NCBI RefSeq assembly: GCF_050947335.1
Contig: NW_027474077.1
Span: 1-64,000 of the forward strand
Direction of reading: 5' to 3'
Source of the DNA: Megachile rotundata
Taxonomy: Eukaryota; Arthropoda; Insecta; Hymenoptera; Megachilidae
Length of the DNA stretch: 64,000 bases
Below, piece by piece: positions 43,661 through 58,940 of this stretch. Every line of letters starts with the position of its first letter. Position 1 is the stretch's first letter. The notes under the pieces are model-generated. The model saw nothing but the letters and a program-made list of their open reading frames with translations, had not been told where the DNA came from and made no database searches. A program made the translations under genes and the position numbers.

Positions 43661-46600
43661 GAACGAGAATTACTATACTCACTACTCTTAGTATTATCAA
43701 TCTAACTCGTATTATTAGCCATATTATGCTTATATGATCGATAGAACGACAAATACTATACTTATTACTCTTATTATTATCAATCTAACTCATATTATTA
43801 GCCATATTATGCTTATATGATCGATAGAATGAGAATTACTATACTCACTACTCTTAGTATTATCACTCTAACTCATATTATTAGCCATATTATGCTTATA
43901 TGATCGAGAGAACGACAATTACTATACTTAATACTCTTATAGTTATCAATCTAACTCATATTATTAGCCATATTATGCTTATATGATCGATAGAATGAGA
44001 ATTACTATACTCACTACTCTTAGTATTATCACTCTAACTCATATTATTAGCCTTATTATGCTTATATGATCGATAGAACGACAATTACTGTACTTATTAC
44101 TCTTATTATTATCAATCTAACTCATATTATTAGCCATATTATGCTGATCTGATCGATAGAACGACATTCACTATACTTATTACACTCACTATTATCAATC
44201 TAACTCATATTATTAACCATATTATGCAGATATGATCGATAGAACGACAATTACTATACTTATTACTCTTATTATTATCATTCTAACTCATATTATTAAC
44301 CATATTATGCTTATATGATCGAGAGAACGACAATTACTATACTTATTACTCTTATAGTTATCAATCTAACTCATATTATTAGCCATATTATGCTTATATG
44401 ATCGATAGAATGAGAATTACTATACTCACTACTCTTAGTATTATCACTCTAACTCATATTATTAGCCATATTATGCTTATATGATCGAGAGAACGACAAT
44501 TACTATATTTATTACACTCACTATTATCAATCTAACTCATATTATTAACCATATTATGCAGATATGATCGATAGAACGACAATTACTCTACTCATTACTC
44601 TTATTATCATCAATCTAACTCATGCTATTAGCCGTATTATGGTTATATGATCGATATAACGACAATTACTATACTTATTACTCTTATTATTATCAATCTA
44701 ACTCATATTATTAACCATATTATGCAGATATAATCGATAGAACGACAATTACTATACTTATTACTCTTATTATTATCAATCTAACTCATATTATTAGCCA
44801 TATTGTGCTTATATGATCGATAGAACGACAATTACTATACTTATTACTCTTATTATTATCAATCTAACTCATATTATTAGCCATATTATGCTTATATGAT
44901 CGATAGAACGAGAATTACTATACTCACTACTCTTAGTATTATCAATCTAACTCATATTATTAGCCATATTATGCTTATATTATCGATAGAACGACAATTA
45001 CTATACTTATTACTGTTATTATTATCAATCTAACTCATATTATTAGCCATATTATGCTTAAATGATCGATAGAACGACAATTACTATACTTATTACCCTT
45101 ATTATTATCAATCTAACTCGTATTATTAGCCATATTATGCTTATATGATCGATAGAATGAGAATTACTATACTCACTACTCTTAGTATTATCACTCTAAC
45201 TCATATTATTAGCCATATTATGCTTATATGATCGAGAGAACGACAATTACTATACTTATTACTCTTATAGTTATCAATCTAACTCATATTATTAGCCATA
45301 TTATGCTTATATGATCGATAGAATGAGAATTACTATACTCACTACTCTTAGTATTATCACTCTAACTCATATTATTAGCCATATTATGCTTATATGATCG
45401 AGAGAACGACAATTACTATATTTATTACACTCACTATTATCAATCTAACTCATGTTATTAACCATATTATGCAGATATGATCGATAGAACGACAATTACT
45501 CTACTCATTACTCTTATTATTATCAATCTAACTCATGCTATTAGCCGTATTATGGTTATATGATCGATAGAACGACAATTACTATACTTATTACCCTTAT
45601 TATTATCAATCTAACTCATATTATTAGCCATATTATGCTTATATTATCGATAGAACGACAATTACTGTACTTATTACTGCTATTATTATCAATCTAACTC
45701 ATATCATTAGCCATATTATGCTTACATGATCGATAGAACTACAATTACTATACTCATTACTCTTAGTATTATCACTCTAACTCATATTATTAGCCATATT
45801 ATGCTTATATGATCGAGAGAACGACAATTACTATACTTAATACTCTTATAGTTATCAATCTAACTCATATTATTAGCCATATTATGCTTATATGATCGAT
45901 AGAATGAGAATTACTATACTCACTACTCTTAGTATTATCACTCTAACTCATATTATTAGCCTTATTATGCTTATATGATCGATAGAACGACAATTACTGT
46001 ACTTATTACTCTTATTATTATCAATCTAACTCATATTATTAGCCATATTATGCTGATCTGATCGGTAGAACGACATTCACTATACTTATTACACTCACTA
46101 TTATCAATCTAACTCATATTATTAACCATATTATGCAGATATGATCGATAGAACGACAATTACTATACTTATTACTCTTATTATTATCATTCTAACTCAT
46201 ATTATTAACCATATTATGCTTATATGATCGATAGAACGACAATTACTATACATATTATTCTTATTTTTATCAACCCAACTCATATTATTCGCCATATTAT
46301 GCTTAAATGATCGATAGAACGACAATTACTATACTTATTACTGTTATTATTATGAATCTGACTCATATTATTAGCCATATTATGCTTATATGATCGATAG
46401 ACCTACAATTACTATACTCATTACTCTTATTATTATCAATCCATATCATATTATTACCCGTATTATGCTGATATGATCGATAGAACGACATTCACTATAC
46501 TTATGACACTCACTATTATCAATCTAACTCATATTATTAACCATATTATGCAGATATGATCGATAGAACGACAATTACTATACTTATTACTCTTATTATT

Positions 46601-46896
46601 ATCATTCTAACTCATATTATTAACCATATTAAGCAGATATGATCGATAGAGCTACAATTACTGTACACATTACTCTTATTATTATCAATCTAACTCATAT
46701 TATTAGCCATATGATGCTTATATGATCGATAGAACGACAATTACTATACGTATTACACTTATTATTATCAATTTAACTTATATTATTAGCCATATTATGC
46801 TTATATGATCGATAGACTGACAATTACTATACTTATTACTCTTATTATTATCAATCTAACTCATATTATTAGCCATATTGTGCTTATATGAGCGAT
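43661..46896. repeat. Satellite stretch with 11-, 18- and 23-monomer offsets
   Basis: Only 83-bp monomers are present. The segment around 43,860-44,310 recurs around 45,770-46,220 at 1,909 bases (23 monomers), sharing the rare ACTTAATACTC (43,926 and 45,835). The linked pair CTCTACTC then GCTATTAGCCGTATTATGG ends at 44,631 and recurs at 45,544 and 47,038 (11 and 18 monomers). The part 44,490-45,564 matches 46,897-47,971 at 29 monomers. Confidence 0.82.
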
Positions 46897-49800
46897 AGAA
46901 CGACAATTACTATATTTATTACACTCACTATTATCAATCTAACTCATATTATTAACCATATTATGCAGATATGATCGATAGAACGACAATTACTCTACTC
47001 ATTACTCTTATTATTATCAATCTAACTCATGCTATTAGCCGTATTATGGTTATATGATCGATATAACGACAATTACTATACTTATTACTCTTATTATTAT
47101 CAATCTAACTCATATTATTAACCATATTATGCAGATATAATCGATAGAACGACAATTACTATACTTATTACTCTTATTATTATCAATCTAACTCATATTA
47201 TTAGCCATATTGTGCTTATATGATCGATAGAACGACAATTACTATACTTATTACTCTTATTATTATCAATCTAACTCATATTATTAGCCATATTATGCTT
47301 ATATGATCGATAGAACGAGAATTACTATACTCACTACTCTTAGTATTATCAATCTAACTCATATTATTAGCCATATTATGCTTATATTATCGATAGAACG
47401 ACAATTACTATACTTATTACTGTTATTATTATCAATCTAACTCATATTATTAGCCATATTATGCTTAAATGATCGATAGAACGACAATTACTATACTTAT
47501 TACCCTTATTATTATCAATCTAACTCGTATTATTAGCCATATTATGCTTATATGATCGATAGAATGAGAATTACTATACTCACTACTCTTAGTATTATCA
47601 CTCTAACTCATATTATTAGCCATATTATGCTTATATGATCGAGAGAACGACAATTACTATACTTATTACTCTTATAGTTATCAATCTAACTCATATTATT
47701 AGCCATATTATGCTTATATGATCGATAGAATGAGAATTACTATACTCACTACTCTTAGTATTATCACTCTAACTCATATTATTAGCCATATTATGCTTAT
47801 ATGATCGAGAGAACGACAATTACTATATTTATTACACTCACTATTATCAATCTAACTCATATTATTAACCATATTATGCAGATATGATCGATAGAACGAC
47901 AATTACTCTACTCATTACTCTTATTATCATCAATCTAACTCATGCTATTAGCCGTATTATGGTTATATGATCGATATAACGACAATTACTATACTTATTA
48001 CTCTTATTATTATCAATCTAACTCATATTATTAACCATATTATGCAGATATAATCGATAGAACGACAATTACTATACTTATTACTCTTATTATTATCAAT
48101 CTAACTCATATTATTAGCCATATTGTGCTTATATGATCGATAGAACGACAATTACTATACTTATTACTCTTATTATTATCAATCTAACTCATATTATTAG
48201 CCATATTATGCTGATCTGATCGATAGAACGACATTCACTATACTTATTACACTCACTATTATCAATCTAACTCATATTATTAGCCATATTATGCTTATAT
48301 TATCGATAGAACGACAATTACTATACTTATTACTGTTATTATTATCAATCTAACTCATATTATTAGCCATATTATGCTTAAATGATCGATAGAACGACAA
48401 TTACTATACTTATTACCCTTATTATTATCAATCTAACTCGTATTATTAGCCATATTATGCTTATATGATCGATAGAACGACAAATACTATACTTATTACT
48501 CTTATTATTATCAATCTAACTCATATTATTAGCCATATTGTGCTTATATGAGCGATAGAACGACAATTACTATATTTATTACACTCACTATTATCAATCT
48601 AACTCATATTATTAACCATATTATGCAGATATGATCGATAGAATGACAATTACTCTACTCATTACTCTTATTATTATCAATCTAACTCATGCTATTAGCC
48701 GTATTATGGTTATATGATCGATATAACGACAATTACTATACTTATTACTCTTATTATTATCAATCTAACTCATATTATTAACCATATTATGCAGATATAA
48801 TCGATAGAACGACAATTACTATACTTATTACTCTTATTATTATCAATCTAACTCATATTATTAGCCATATTGTGCTTATATGATCGATAGAACGACAATT
48901 ACTATACTTATTACTCTTATTATTATAAATCTAACTCATATTATTAGCCATATTATGCTTATATGATCGATAGAACGACAATTACTATACTTATTACTGT
49001 TATTATTATCAATCTAACTCATATTATTAGCCATATTATGCTTATATGATCGATAGAATGAGAATTACTATACTCACTACTCTTAGTATTATCACTCTAA
49101 CTCATATTATTAGCCATATTATGCTTATATGATCGAGAGAACAACAATTACTATACTTATTACTCTTATTATTATCAATCTAACTCATATTATTAGCCAT
49201 ATTATGCTTATATGATCGATAGAATGAGAATTACTATACTCACTACTCTTAGTACTATCACTCTAACTCATATTATTAGCCTTATTATGCTTATATGATC
49301 GATAGAACGACAATTAATGTACTTATTACTCTTATTATTATCAATCTAACTCATATTTTTAACCATATTGTGCTTATATGATCGATAGAACGACAATTAC
49401 TATACTTATTACTCTTATTATTATCAATCTAACTCGTATTATTAGCCATATTATGCTTATATGATCGATAGAACGACAAATACTATACTTATTACTCTTA
49501 TTATTATCAATCTAACTCATATTATTAACCATATTATGCTAATATGATCGACAGAACGACAATTACTATACTTATTACACTCACTATTATCAATCTAACT
49601 CGTATTATTAACCATATTATGCAGATATGATCGATAGCACGACATTTACTATACTTATTACTCTTATTATTATCAACCTAACTCATATTATTAGCCATAT
49701 TATGCTTATATGATCGAGAGAACGACAATTACTATACTTATTACTCTTATTATTATCAATCTAACTCATATTATTAGCCATATTATGCTTATATGATCGA

Positions 49801-50879
49801 TAGAATGAGAATTACTATACTCACTACTCTTAGTATTATCACTCTAACTCATATTATTAGCCTTATTATGCTTATATGATCGATAGAACGACAATTACTG
49901 TACTTATTACTCTTATTATTATCAATCTAACTCATATTATTAGCCATATTATGCTTATATGATCGATAGAACGAGAATTACTATACTCAGTACTCTTAGT
50001 ATTATCAATCTAACTCATATTATTAGCCATATTATGGTTATATTATCGATAGAACGACAATTACTATACATATTACTGTTATTATTATGAATCTAACTCA
50101 TATTATTAACCATATTATGCAGATATGATCGATAGAACTACAATTACTATACTCATTACACTTATTATTATCAATCTAACTCATATTATTAGCCATATTA
50201 TGCTTATATGATCGATAGAATGACAATTACTATACTTATTACTCTTATTATTATCAATCTAACTTATATTATTAGCCATATTATGCTTATATGATCGATA
50301 GAACGACAATTCCTATACTTATTACTCTTATTATTATCAATCTAACTCATATTATTAGCCATATTGTGCTTATATGAGCGATAGAACGACAATTACTATA
50401 TTTATTACACTCACTATTATCAATCTAACTCATATTATTAACCATATTATGCAGATATGATCGATAGAATGACAATTACTCTACTCATTACTCTTATTAT
50501 TATCAATCTAACTCATGCTATTAGCCGTATTATGGTTATATGATCGATATAACGACAATTACTATACTTATTACTCTTATTATTATCAATCTAACTCATA
50601 TTATTAACCATATTATGCAGATATAATCGATAGAACGACAATTACTATACTTATTACTCTTATTATTATCAATCTAACTCATATTATTAGCCATATTGTG
50701 CTTATATGATCGATAGAACGACAATTACTATACTTATTACTCTTATTATTATAAATCTAACTCATATTATTAGCCATATTATGCTTATATGATCGATAGA
50801 ACGACAATTACTATACTCATTACTCTTATTATTATCAATCTAACTCATATTATTAGCCATATTATGCTTATATGATCGA
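46897..50879. repeat. Satellite stretch rich in the GCCGTATTATGG pair
   Basis: The left 1,075 bp is the second copy of 44,490-45,564. The GCCGTATTATGG marker occurs at 47,038, 47,951, 48,698 and 50,524, spaced 11, 9 and 22 monomers. The last GCTGATCTG marker of the window is at 48,210; further right only its ACATTCACT partner persists. The rare CAATTAATGTAC (49,311) recurs 136 monomers later at 60,599. No non-satellite sequence is seen. Confidence 0.82.
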
Positions 50880-52376
50880 TAGAACGACAATTACTATACT
50901 CACTACTCTTAGTATTATCAATCAAACTCATATTATTAGCCATATTATGCTTATATTATCGATAGAACGACAATTACTATACTTATTACTGTTATTATTA
51001 TCAATCTAACTCATATTATTAGCCATATTATGCTTATATGATCGATAGAATGAGAATTACTATACTCACTACTCTTAGTATTATCACTCTAACTCATATT
51101 ATTAGCCATATTGTTCTTATATGATCGAGAGAACAACAATTACTATACTTATTACTCTTATTATTATCAATCTAACTCATATTATTAGCCATATTATGCT
51201 TATATGATCGATAGAATGAGAATTACTATACTCACTACTCTTAGTATTATCACTCTAACTCATATTATTAGCCATATTATGCTTATATGATCGATGGAAT
51301 GAGAATTACTGTACTCACTACTCTTAGTATTATCACTCTAACTCATATTATTAGCCATATTATGCTTATATGATCGATAGAACGACAATTACTATACTCA
51401 CTACTCTTAGTATTATCAATCTAACTCATATTATTAGCCATATTATGCTTATATTATCGATAGAACGACAATTACTATACTTATTACTCTTAGTATTATC
51501 AATCTAACTCATATTATTAGCCATATTATGATTATATGATCGATAGAACGAGAATTACTATACTCACTACTCTTAGTATTATCAATCTAACTCATATTAT
51601 TAGCCATATTATGCTTATATTATCGATAGAACGACAATTACTATACTTATTACTGTTATTATTATCAATCTGACTCATATTATTAACCATATTATGCAGA
51701 TATGATCGATAGAACGACAATTACTCTACTCATTACTCTTATTATTATCAATCTAACTCATGCTATTAGCCGTATTATGGTTATATGATCGATATAACGA
51801 CAACTACTATACTTATTACTCTTATAATTATCAATCTAACTCATATTATTAACCATATTATGCAGATATAATCGATAGAACGACAATTACTATACTTATT
51901 ACTCTTATTATTATCAATCTAACTCATATTATTAGCCATATTGTGCTTATATGATCGATAGAACGACAATTACTATACTTATTACTCTTATTATTATCAA
52001 TCTAACTCATATTATTAGCCATATTATGCTTATATGATCGATAGAACGAGAATTACTATACTCACTACGCTTAGTATTATCAATCTAACTGATATTATTA
52101 GCCATACTATGCTTATATTATCGATAGAACGACAATTACTATACTTATTACTGTTATTATTATCAATCTAACTCATATTATTAGCCATATTATGCTTAAA
52201 TGATCGATAGAACGACAATTACTATACTTATTACCCTTATTATTATCAATCTAACTCGTATTATTAGCCATATTATGCTTATATGATCGATAGAACGACA
52301 AATACTATACTTATTACTCTTATTATTATCAATCTAACTCATATTATTAGCCATATTATGCTTATATGATCGATAG
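50880..52376. repeat. 40-monomer-offset block, copy 1
   Basis: This matches about 54,200-55,696 at an offset of 3,320 bases. Shared markers are ATTGTTCTTATATGATCGAG (51,109 and 54,429), CTTATAATTATC (51,821 and 55,141) and CACTACGCTTAG (52,063 and 55,383). At least two substitutions were seen: ACAACTAC at 51,801 against ACAATTAC, and GCCATACTATG at 52,101 against GCCATATTATG. Confidence 0.83.
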
Positions 52377-52607
52377 AATGAGAATTACTATACTCACTAC
52401 TCTTAGTATTATCACTCTAACTCATATTATTATCCATATTATGCTTATATGATCGAGAGAACGACAATTACTATACTTATTACTCTTATAGTTATCAATC
52501 TAACTCATATTATTAGCCATATTATGCTTATATGATCGATAAAATGAGAATTACTATACTCACTACTCTTAGTATTATCACTCTAACTCATATTATTAGC
52601 CATATTA

Positions 52608-54220
52608 TGCTTATATGAGCGATAGAACGACAATTACTATATTTATTACACTCACTATTATCAATCTAACTCATATTATTAACCATATTATGCAGATATG
52701 ATCGATAGAATGACAATTACTCTACTCATTACTCTTATTATTATCAATCTAACTCATGCTATTAGCCGTATTATGGTTATATGATCGATATAACGACAAT
52801 TACTATACTTATTACTCTTATTATTATCAATCTAACTCATATTATTAACCATATTATGCAGATATAATCGATAGAACGACAATTACTATACTTATTACTC
52901 TTATTATTATCAATCTAACTCATATTATTAGCCATATTGTGCTTATATGATCGATAGAACGACAATTACTATACTTATTACTCTTATTATTATAAATCTA
53001 ACTCATATTATTAGCCATATTATGCTTATATGATCGATAGAACGACAATTACTATACTCATTACTCTTATTATTATCAATCTAACTCATATTATTAGCCA
53101 TATTATGCTTATATGATCGATAGAACGACAATTACTATACTCACTACTCTTAGTATTATCAATCAAACTCATATTATTAGCCATATTATGCTTATATTAT
53201 CGATAGAACGACAATTACTATACTTATTACTGTTATTATTATCAATCTAACTCATATTATTAGCCATATTATGCTTATATGATCGATAGAATGAGAATTA
53301 CTATACTCACTACTCTTAGTATTATCACTCTAACTCATATTATTAGCCATATTATTCTTATATGATCGAGAGAACAACAATTACTATACTTATTACTCTT
53401 ATTATTATCAATCTAACTCATATTATTAGCCATATTATGCTTATATGATCGATAGAATGAGAATTACTATACTCACTACTCTTAGTACTATCACTCTAAC
53501 TCATATTATTAGCCTTATTATGCTTATATGATCGATAGAACGACATTCACTATACTTATTACACTCACTATTATCAATCTAACTCATATTATTAGCCATA
53601 TTATGCTTATATTATCGATAGAACGACAATTACTATACTTATTACTGTTATTATTATCAATCTAACTCATATTATTAGCCGTATTATGCTTAAATGATCG
53701 ATAGAACGACAATTACTATACTTATTACCCTTATTATTATCAATCTAACTCGTATTATTAGCCATATTATGCTTATATGATCGATAGAACGACAAATACT
53801 ATACTTATTACTCTTATTATTATCAATCTAACTCATATTATTAGCCATATTATGCTTATATGATCGATATAACGACAATTACTATACTTATTACTCTTAT
53901 TATTATCAATCTAACTCATATTATTAACCATATTATGCAGATATGATCGATAGAACTACAATTACTATATTCATTACTCTTATTATTATCAATCTAACTC
54001 ATATTATTAGCCATATTATGCTTATATGATCGATAGAACGACAATTACTATACTCACTACTCTTAGTATTATCAATCTAACTCATATTATTAGCCATATG
54101 ATGCTTATATGATCGATAGAACGACAATTACTATACTTATTACACTTATTATTATCAATCTAACTTATATTATTAGCCATATTATGCTTATATGATCGAT
54201 AGAACGACAATTACTATACT
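52608..54220. repeat. 65-monomer-offset block, copy 1
   Basis: This 1,613-bp stretch matches 58,003-59,615 at an offset of 5,395 bases. It begins after A52,607 against G58,002 and ends before C54,221 against T59,616. It includes TATTATAAATC (52,990), ATTATTCTTATATG (53,351), TTAGTACTATCAC (53,484) and ACATTCACT (53,543). It overlaps the start of the following block by the shared bases at the join. Confidence 0.83.
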
Positions 54221-55696
54221 CACTACTCTTAGTATTATCAATCAAACTCATATTATTAGCCATATTATGCTTATATTATCGATAGAACGACAATTACTAT
54301 ACTTATTACTGTTATTATTATCAATCTAACTCATATTATTAGCCATATTATGCTTATATGATCGATAGAATGAGAATTACTATACTCACTACTCTTAGTA
54401 TTATCACTCTAACTCATATTATTAGCCATATTGTTCTTATATGATCGAGAGAACAACAATTACTATACTTATTACTCTTATTATTATCAATCTAACTCAT
54501 ATTATTAGCCATATTATGCTTATATGATCGATAGAATGAGAATTACTATACTCACTACTCTTAGTATTATCACTCTAACTCATATTATTAGCCATATTAT
54601 GCTTATATGATCGATGGAATGAGAATTACTGTACTCACTACTCTTAGTATTATCACTCTAACTCATATTATTAGCCATATTATGCTTATATGATCGATAG
54701 AACGACAATTACTATACTCACTACTCTTAGTATTATCAATCTAACTCATATTATTAGCCATATTATGCTTATATTATCGATAGAACGACAATTACTATAC
54801 TTATTACTCTTAGTATTATCAATCTAACTCATATTATTAGCCATATTATGATTATATGATCGATAGAACGAGAATTACTATACTCACTACTCTTAGTATT
54901 ATCAATCTAACTCATATTATTAGCCATATTATGCTTATATTATCGATAGAACGACAATTACTATACTTATTACTGTTATTATTATCAATCTGACTCATAT
55001 TATTAACCATATTATGCAGATATGATCGATAGAACGACAATTACTCTACTCATTACTCTTATTATTATCAATCTAACTCATGCTATTAGCCGTATTATGG
55101 TTATATGATCGATATAACGACAATTACTATACTTATTACTCTTATAATTATCAATCTAACTCATATTATTAACCATATTATGCAGATATAATCGATAGAA
55201 CGACAATTACTATACTTATTACTCTTATTATTATCAATCTAACTCATATTATTAGCCATATTGTGCTTATATGATCGATAGAACGACAATTACTATACTT
55301 ATTACTCTTATTATTATCAATCTAACTCATATTATTAGCCATATTATGCTTATATGATCGATAGAACGAGAATTACTATACTCACTACGCTTAGTATTAT
55401 CAATCTAACTGATATTATTAGCCATATTATGCTTATATTATCGATAGAACGACAATTACTATACTTATTACTGTTATTATTATCAATCTAACTCATATTA
55501 TTAGCCATATTATGCTTAAATGATCGATAGAACGACAATTACTATACTTATTACCCTTATTATTATCAATCTAACTCGTATTATTAGCCATATTATGCTT
55601 ATATGATCGATAGAACGACAAATACTATACTTATTACTCTTATTATTATCAATCTAACTCATATTATTAGCCATATTATGCTTATATGATCGATAG
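54200..55696. repeat. 40-monomer-offset block, copy 2
   Basis: This copies 50,880-52,376. Together with the block on its left and the 19-monomer doubling on its right it forms a patchwork in which each join falls inside a normal 83-bp monomer. Its right end (from 55,301) is the start of the 19-monomer duplication. Confidence 0.82.
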
Positions 55697-56946
55697 AACG
55701 ACATTCACTATACTTATTACACTCACTATTATCAATCTAACTCATATTATTAGCCATATTATGCTTATATTATCGATAGAACGACAATTACTATACTTAT
55801 TACTGTTATTATTATCAATCTAACTCATATTATTAGCCGTATTATGCTTAAATGATCGATAGAACGACAATTACTATACTTATTACCCTTATTATTATCA
55901 ATCTAACTCGTATTATTAGCCATATTATGCTTATATGATCGATAGAACGACAAATACTATACTTATTACTCTTATTATTATCAATCTAACTCATATTATT
56001 AGCCATATTATGCTTATATGATCGATATAACGACAATTACTATACTTATTACTCTTATTATTATCAATCTAACTCATATTATTAACCATATTATGCAGAT
56101 ATGATCGATAGAACTACAATTACTATATTCATTACTCTTATTATTATCAATCTAACTCATATTATTAGCCATATTATGCTTATATGATCGATAGAACGAC
56201 AATTACTATACTCACTACTCTTAGTATTATCAATCTAACTCATATTATTAGCCATATGATGCTTATATGATCGATAGAACGACAATTACTATACTTATTA
56301 CACTTATTATTATCAATCTAACTTATATTATTAGCCATATTATGCTTATATGATCGATAGAACGACAATTACTATACTTATTACTGTTATTATTATCAAT
56401 CTAACTCATATTATTAGCCATATTGTGCTTATATGAGCGATAGAACGACAATTACTATATTTATTACACTCACTATTATCAATCTAACTCATATTATTAA
56501 CCATATTATGCAGATATGATCGATAGAATGACAATTACTCTACTCATTACTCTTATTATTATCAATCTAACTCATGCTATTAGCCGTATTATGGTTATAT
56601 GATCGATATAACGACAATTACTATACTTATTACTCTTATTATTATCAATCTAACTCATATTATTAACCATATTATGCAGATATAATCGATAGAACGACAA
56701 TTACTATACTTATTACTCTTATTATTATCAATCTAACTCATATTATTAGCCATATTGTGCTTATATGATCGATAGAACGACAATTACTATACTTATTACT
56801 CTTATTATTATAAATCTAACTCATATTATTAGCCATATTATGCTTATATGATCGATAGAACGACAATTACTATACTCATTACTCTTATTATTATCAATCT
56901 AACTCATATTATTAGCCATATTATGCTTATATGATCGATAGAACGA
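55301..56946. repeat. 19-monomer tandem duplication, copy 1
   Basis: A 1,577-bp unit (19 monomers) is present twice in tandem, here and at 56,878-58,523. It includes CACTACGCTTAG (55,383 and 56,960), ACATTCACT (55,701 and 57,278), the ATATGATGC monomer and the GCCGTATTATGG pair (56,583 and 58,160). The match is bounded by T55,300 against C56,877 and by G56,947 against C58,524. The crossover lies in 56,878-56,946. Confidence 0.88.
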
Positions 56947-58523
56947 GAATTACTATACTCACTACGCTTAGTATTATCAATCTAACTGATATTATTAGCC
57001 ATATTATGCTTATATTATCGATAGAACGACAATTACTATACTTATTACTGTTATTATTATCAATCTAACTCATATTATTAGCCATATTATGCTTAAATGA
57101 TCGATAGAACGACAATTACTATACTTATTACCCTTATTATTATCAATCTAACTCGTATTATTAGCCATATTATGCTTATATGATCGATAGAACGACAAAT
57201 ACTATACTTATTACTCTTATTATTATCAATCTAACTCATATTATTAGCCATATTATGCTTATATGATCGATAGAACGACATTCACTATACTTATTACACT
57301 CACTATTATCAATCTAACTCATATTATTAGCCATATTATGCTTATATTATCGATAGAACGACAATTACTATACTTATTACTGTTATTATTATCAATCTAA
57401 CTCATATTATTAGCCGTATTATGCTTAAATGATCGATAGAACGACAATTACTATACTTATTACCCTTATTATTATCAATCTAACTCGTATTATTAGCCAT
57501 ATTATGCTTATATGATCGATAGAACGACAAATACTATACTTATTACTCTTATTATTATCAATCTAACTCATATTATTAGCCATATTATGCTTATATGATC
57601 GATATAACGACAATTACTATACTTATTACTCTTATTATTATCAATCTAACTCATATTATTAACCATATTATGCAGATATGATCGATAGAACTACAATTAC
57701 TATATTCATTACTCTTATTATTATCAATCTAACTCATATTATTAGCCATATTATGCTTATATGATCGATAGAACGACAATTACTATACTCACTACTCTTA
57801 GTATTATCAATCTAACTCATATTATTAGCCATATGATGCTTATATGATCGATAGAACGACAATTACTATACTTATTACACTTATTATTATCAATCTAACT
57901 TATATTATTAGCCATATTATGCTTATATGATCGATAGAACGACAATTACTATACTTATTACTGTTATTATTATCAATCTAACTCATATTATTAGCCATAT
58001 TGTGCTTATATGAGCGATAGAACGACAATTACTATATTTATTACACTCACTATTATCAATCTAACTCATATTATTAACCATATTATGCAGATATGATCGA
58101 TAGAATGACAATTACTCTACTCATTACTCTTATTATTATCAATCTAACTCATGCTATTAGCCGTATTATGGTTATATGATCGATATAACGACAATTACTA
58201 TACTTATTACTCTTATTATTATCAATCTAACTCATATTATTAACCATATTATGCAGATATAATCGATAGAACGACAATTACTATACTTATTACTCTTATT
58301 ATTATCAATCTAACTCATATTATTAGCCATATTGTGCTTATATGATCGATAGAACGACAATTACTATACTTATTACTCTTATTATTATAAATCTAACTCA
58401 TATTATTAGCCATATTATGCTTATATGATCGATAGAACGACAATTACTATACTCATTACTCTTATTATTATCAATCTAACTCATATTATTAGCCATATTA
58501 TGCTTATATGATCGATAGAACGA
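56878..58523. repeat. 19-monomer tandem duplication, copy 2
   Basis: This is the second copy of 55,301-56,946. Most of it (from 57,251) was then used as part of the neighbouring 20-monomer unit, so the same monomers now occur three times in a row with spacings of 19 and 20 monomers. No differences were seen between copies 1 and 2 in the lines compared. Confidence 0.87.
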
Positions 58524-58940
58524 CAATTACTATACTCACTACTCTTAGTATTATCAATCAAACTCATATTATTAGCCATATTATGCTTATATTATCGATA
58601 GAACGACAATTACTATACTTATTACTGTTATTATTATCAATCTAACTCATATTATTAGCCATATTATGCTTATATGATCGATAGAATGAGAATTACTATA
58701 CTCACTACTCTTAGTATTATCACTCTAACTCATATTATTAGCCATATTATTCTTATATGATCGAGAGAACAACAATTACTATACTTATTACTCTTATTAT
58801 TATCAATCTAACTCATATTATTAGCCATATTATGCTTATATGATCGATAGAATGAGAATTACTATACTCACTACTCTTAGTACTATCACTCTAACTCATA
58901 TTATTAGCCTTATTATGCTTATATGATCGATAGAACGACA
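57251..58940. repeat. 20-monomer tandem duplication, copy 1
   Basis: A 1,660-bp unit (20 monomers) occurs here and at 58,911-60,600. The match starts after A57,250 against T58,910 and ends before T58,941 against A60,601. The crossover lies within 58,911-58,940. It shares ATTATTCTTATATG, AGTACTATCAC and the GCCGTATTATG that precedes a GCTTAAATG monomer. Confidence 0.88.
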
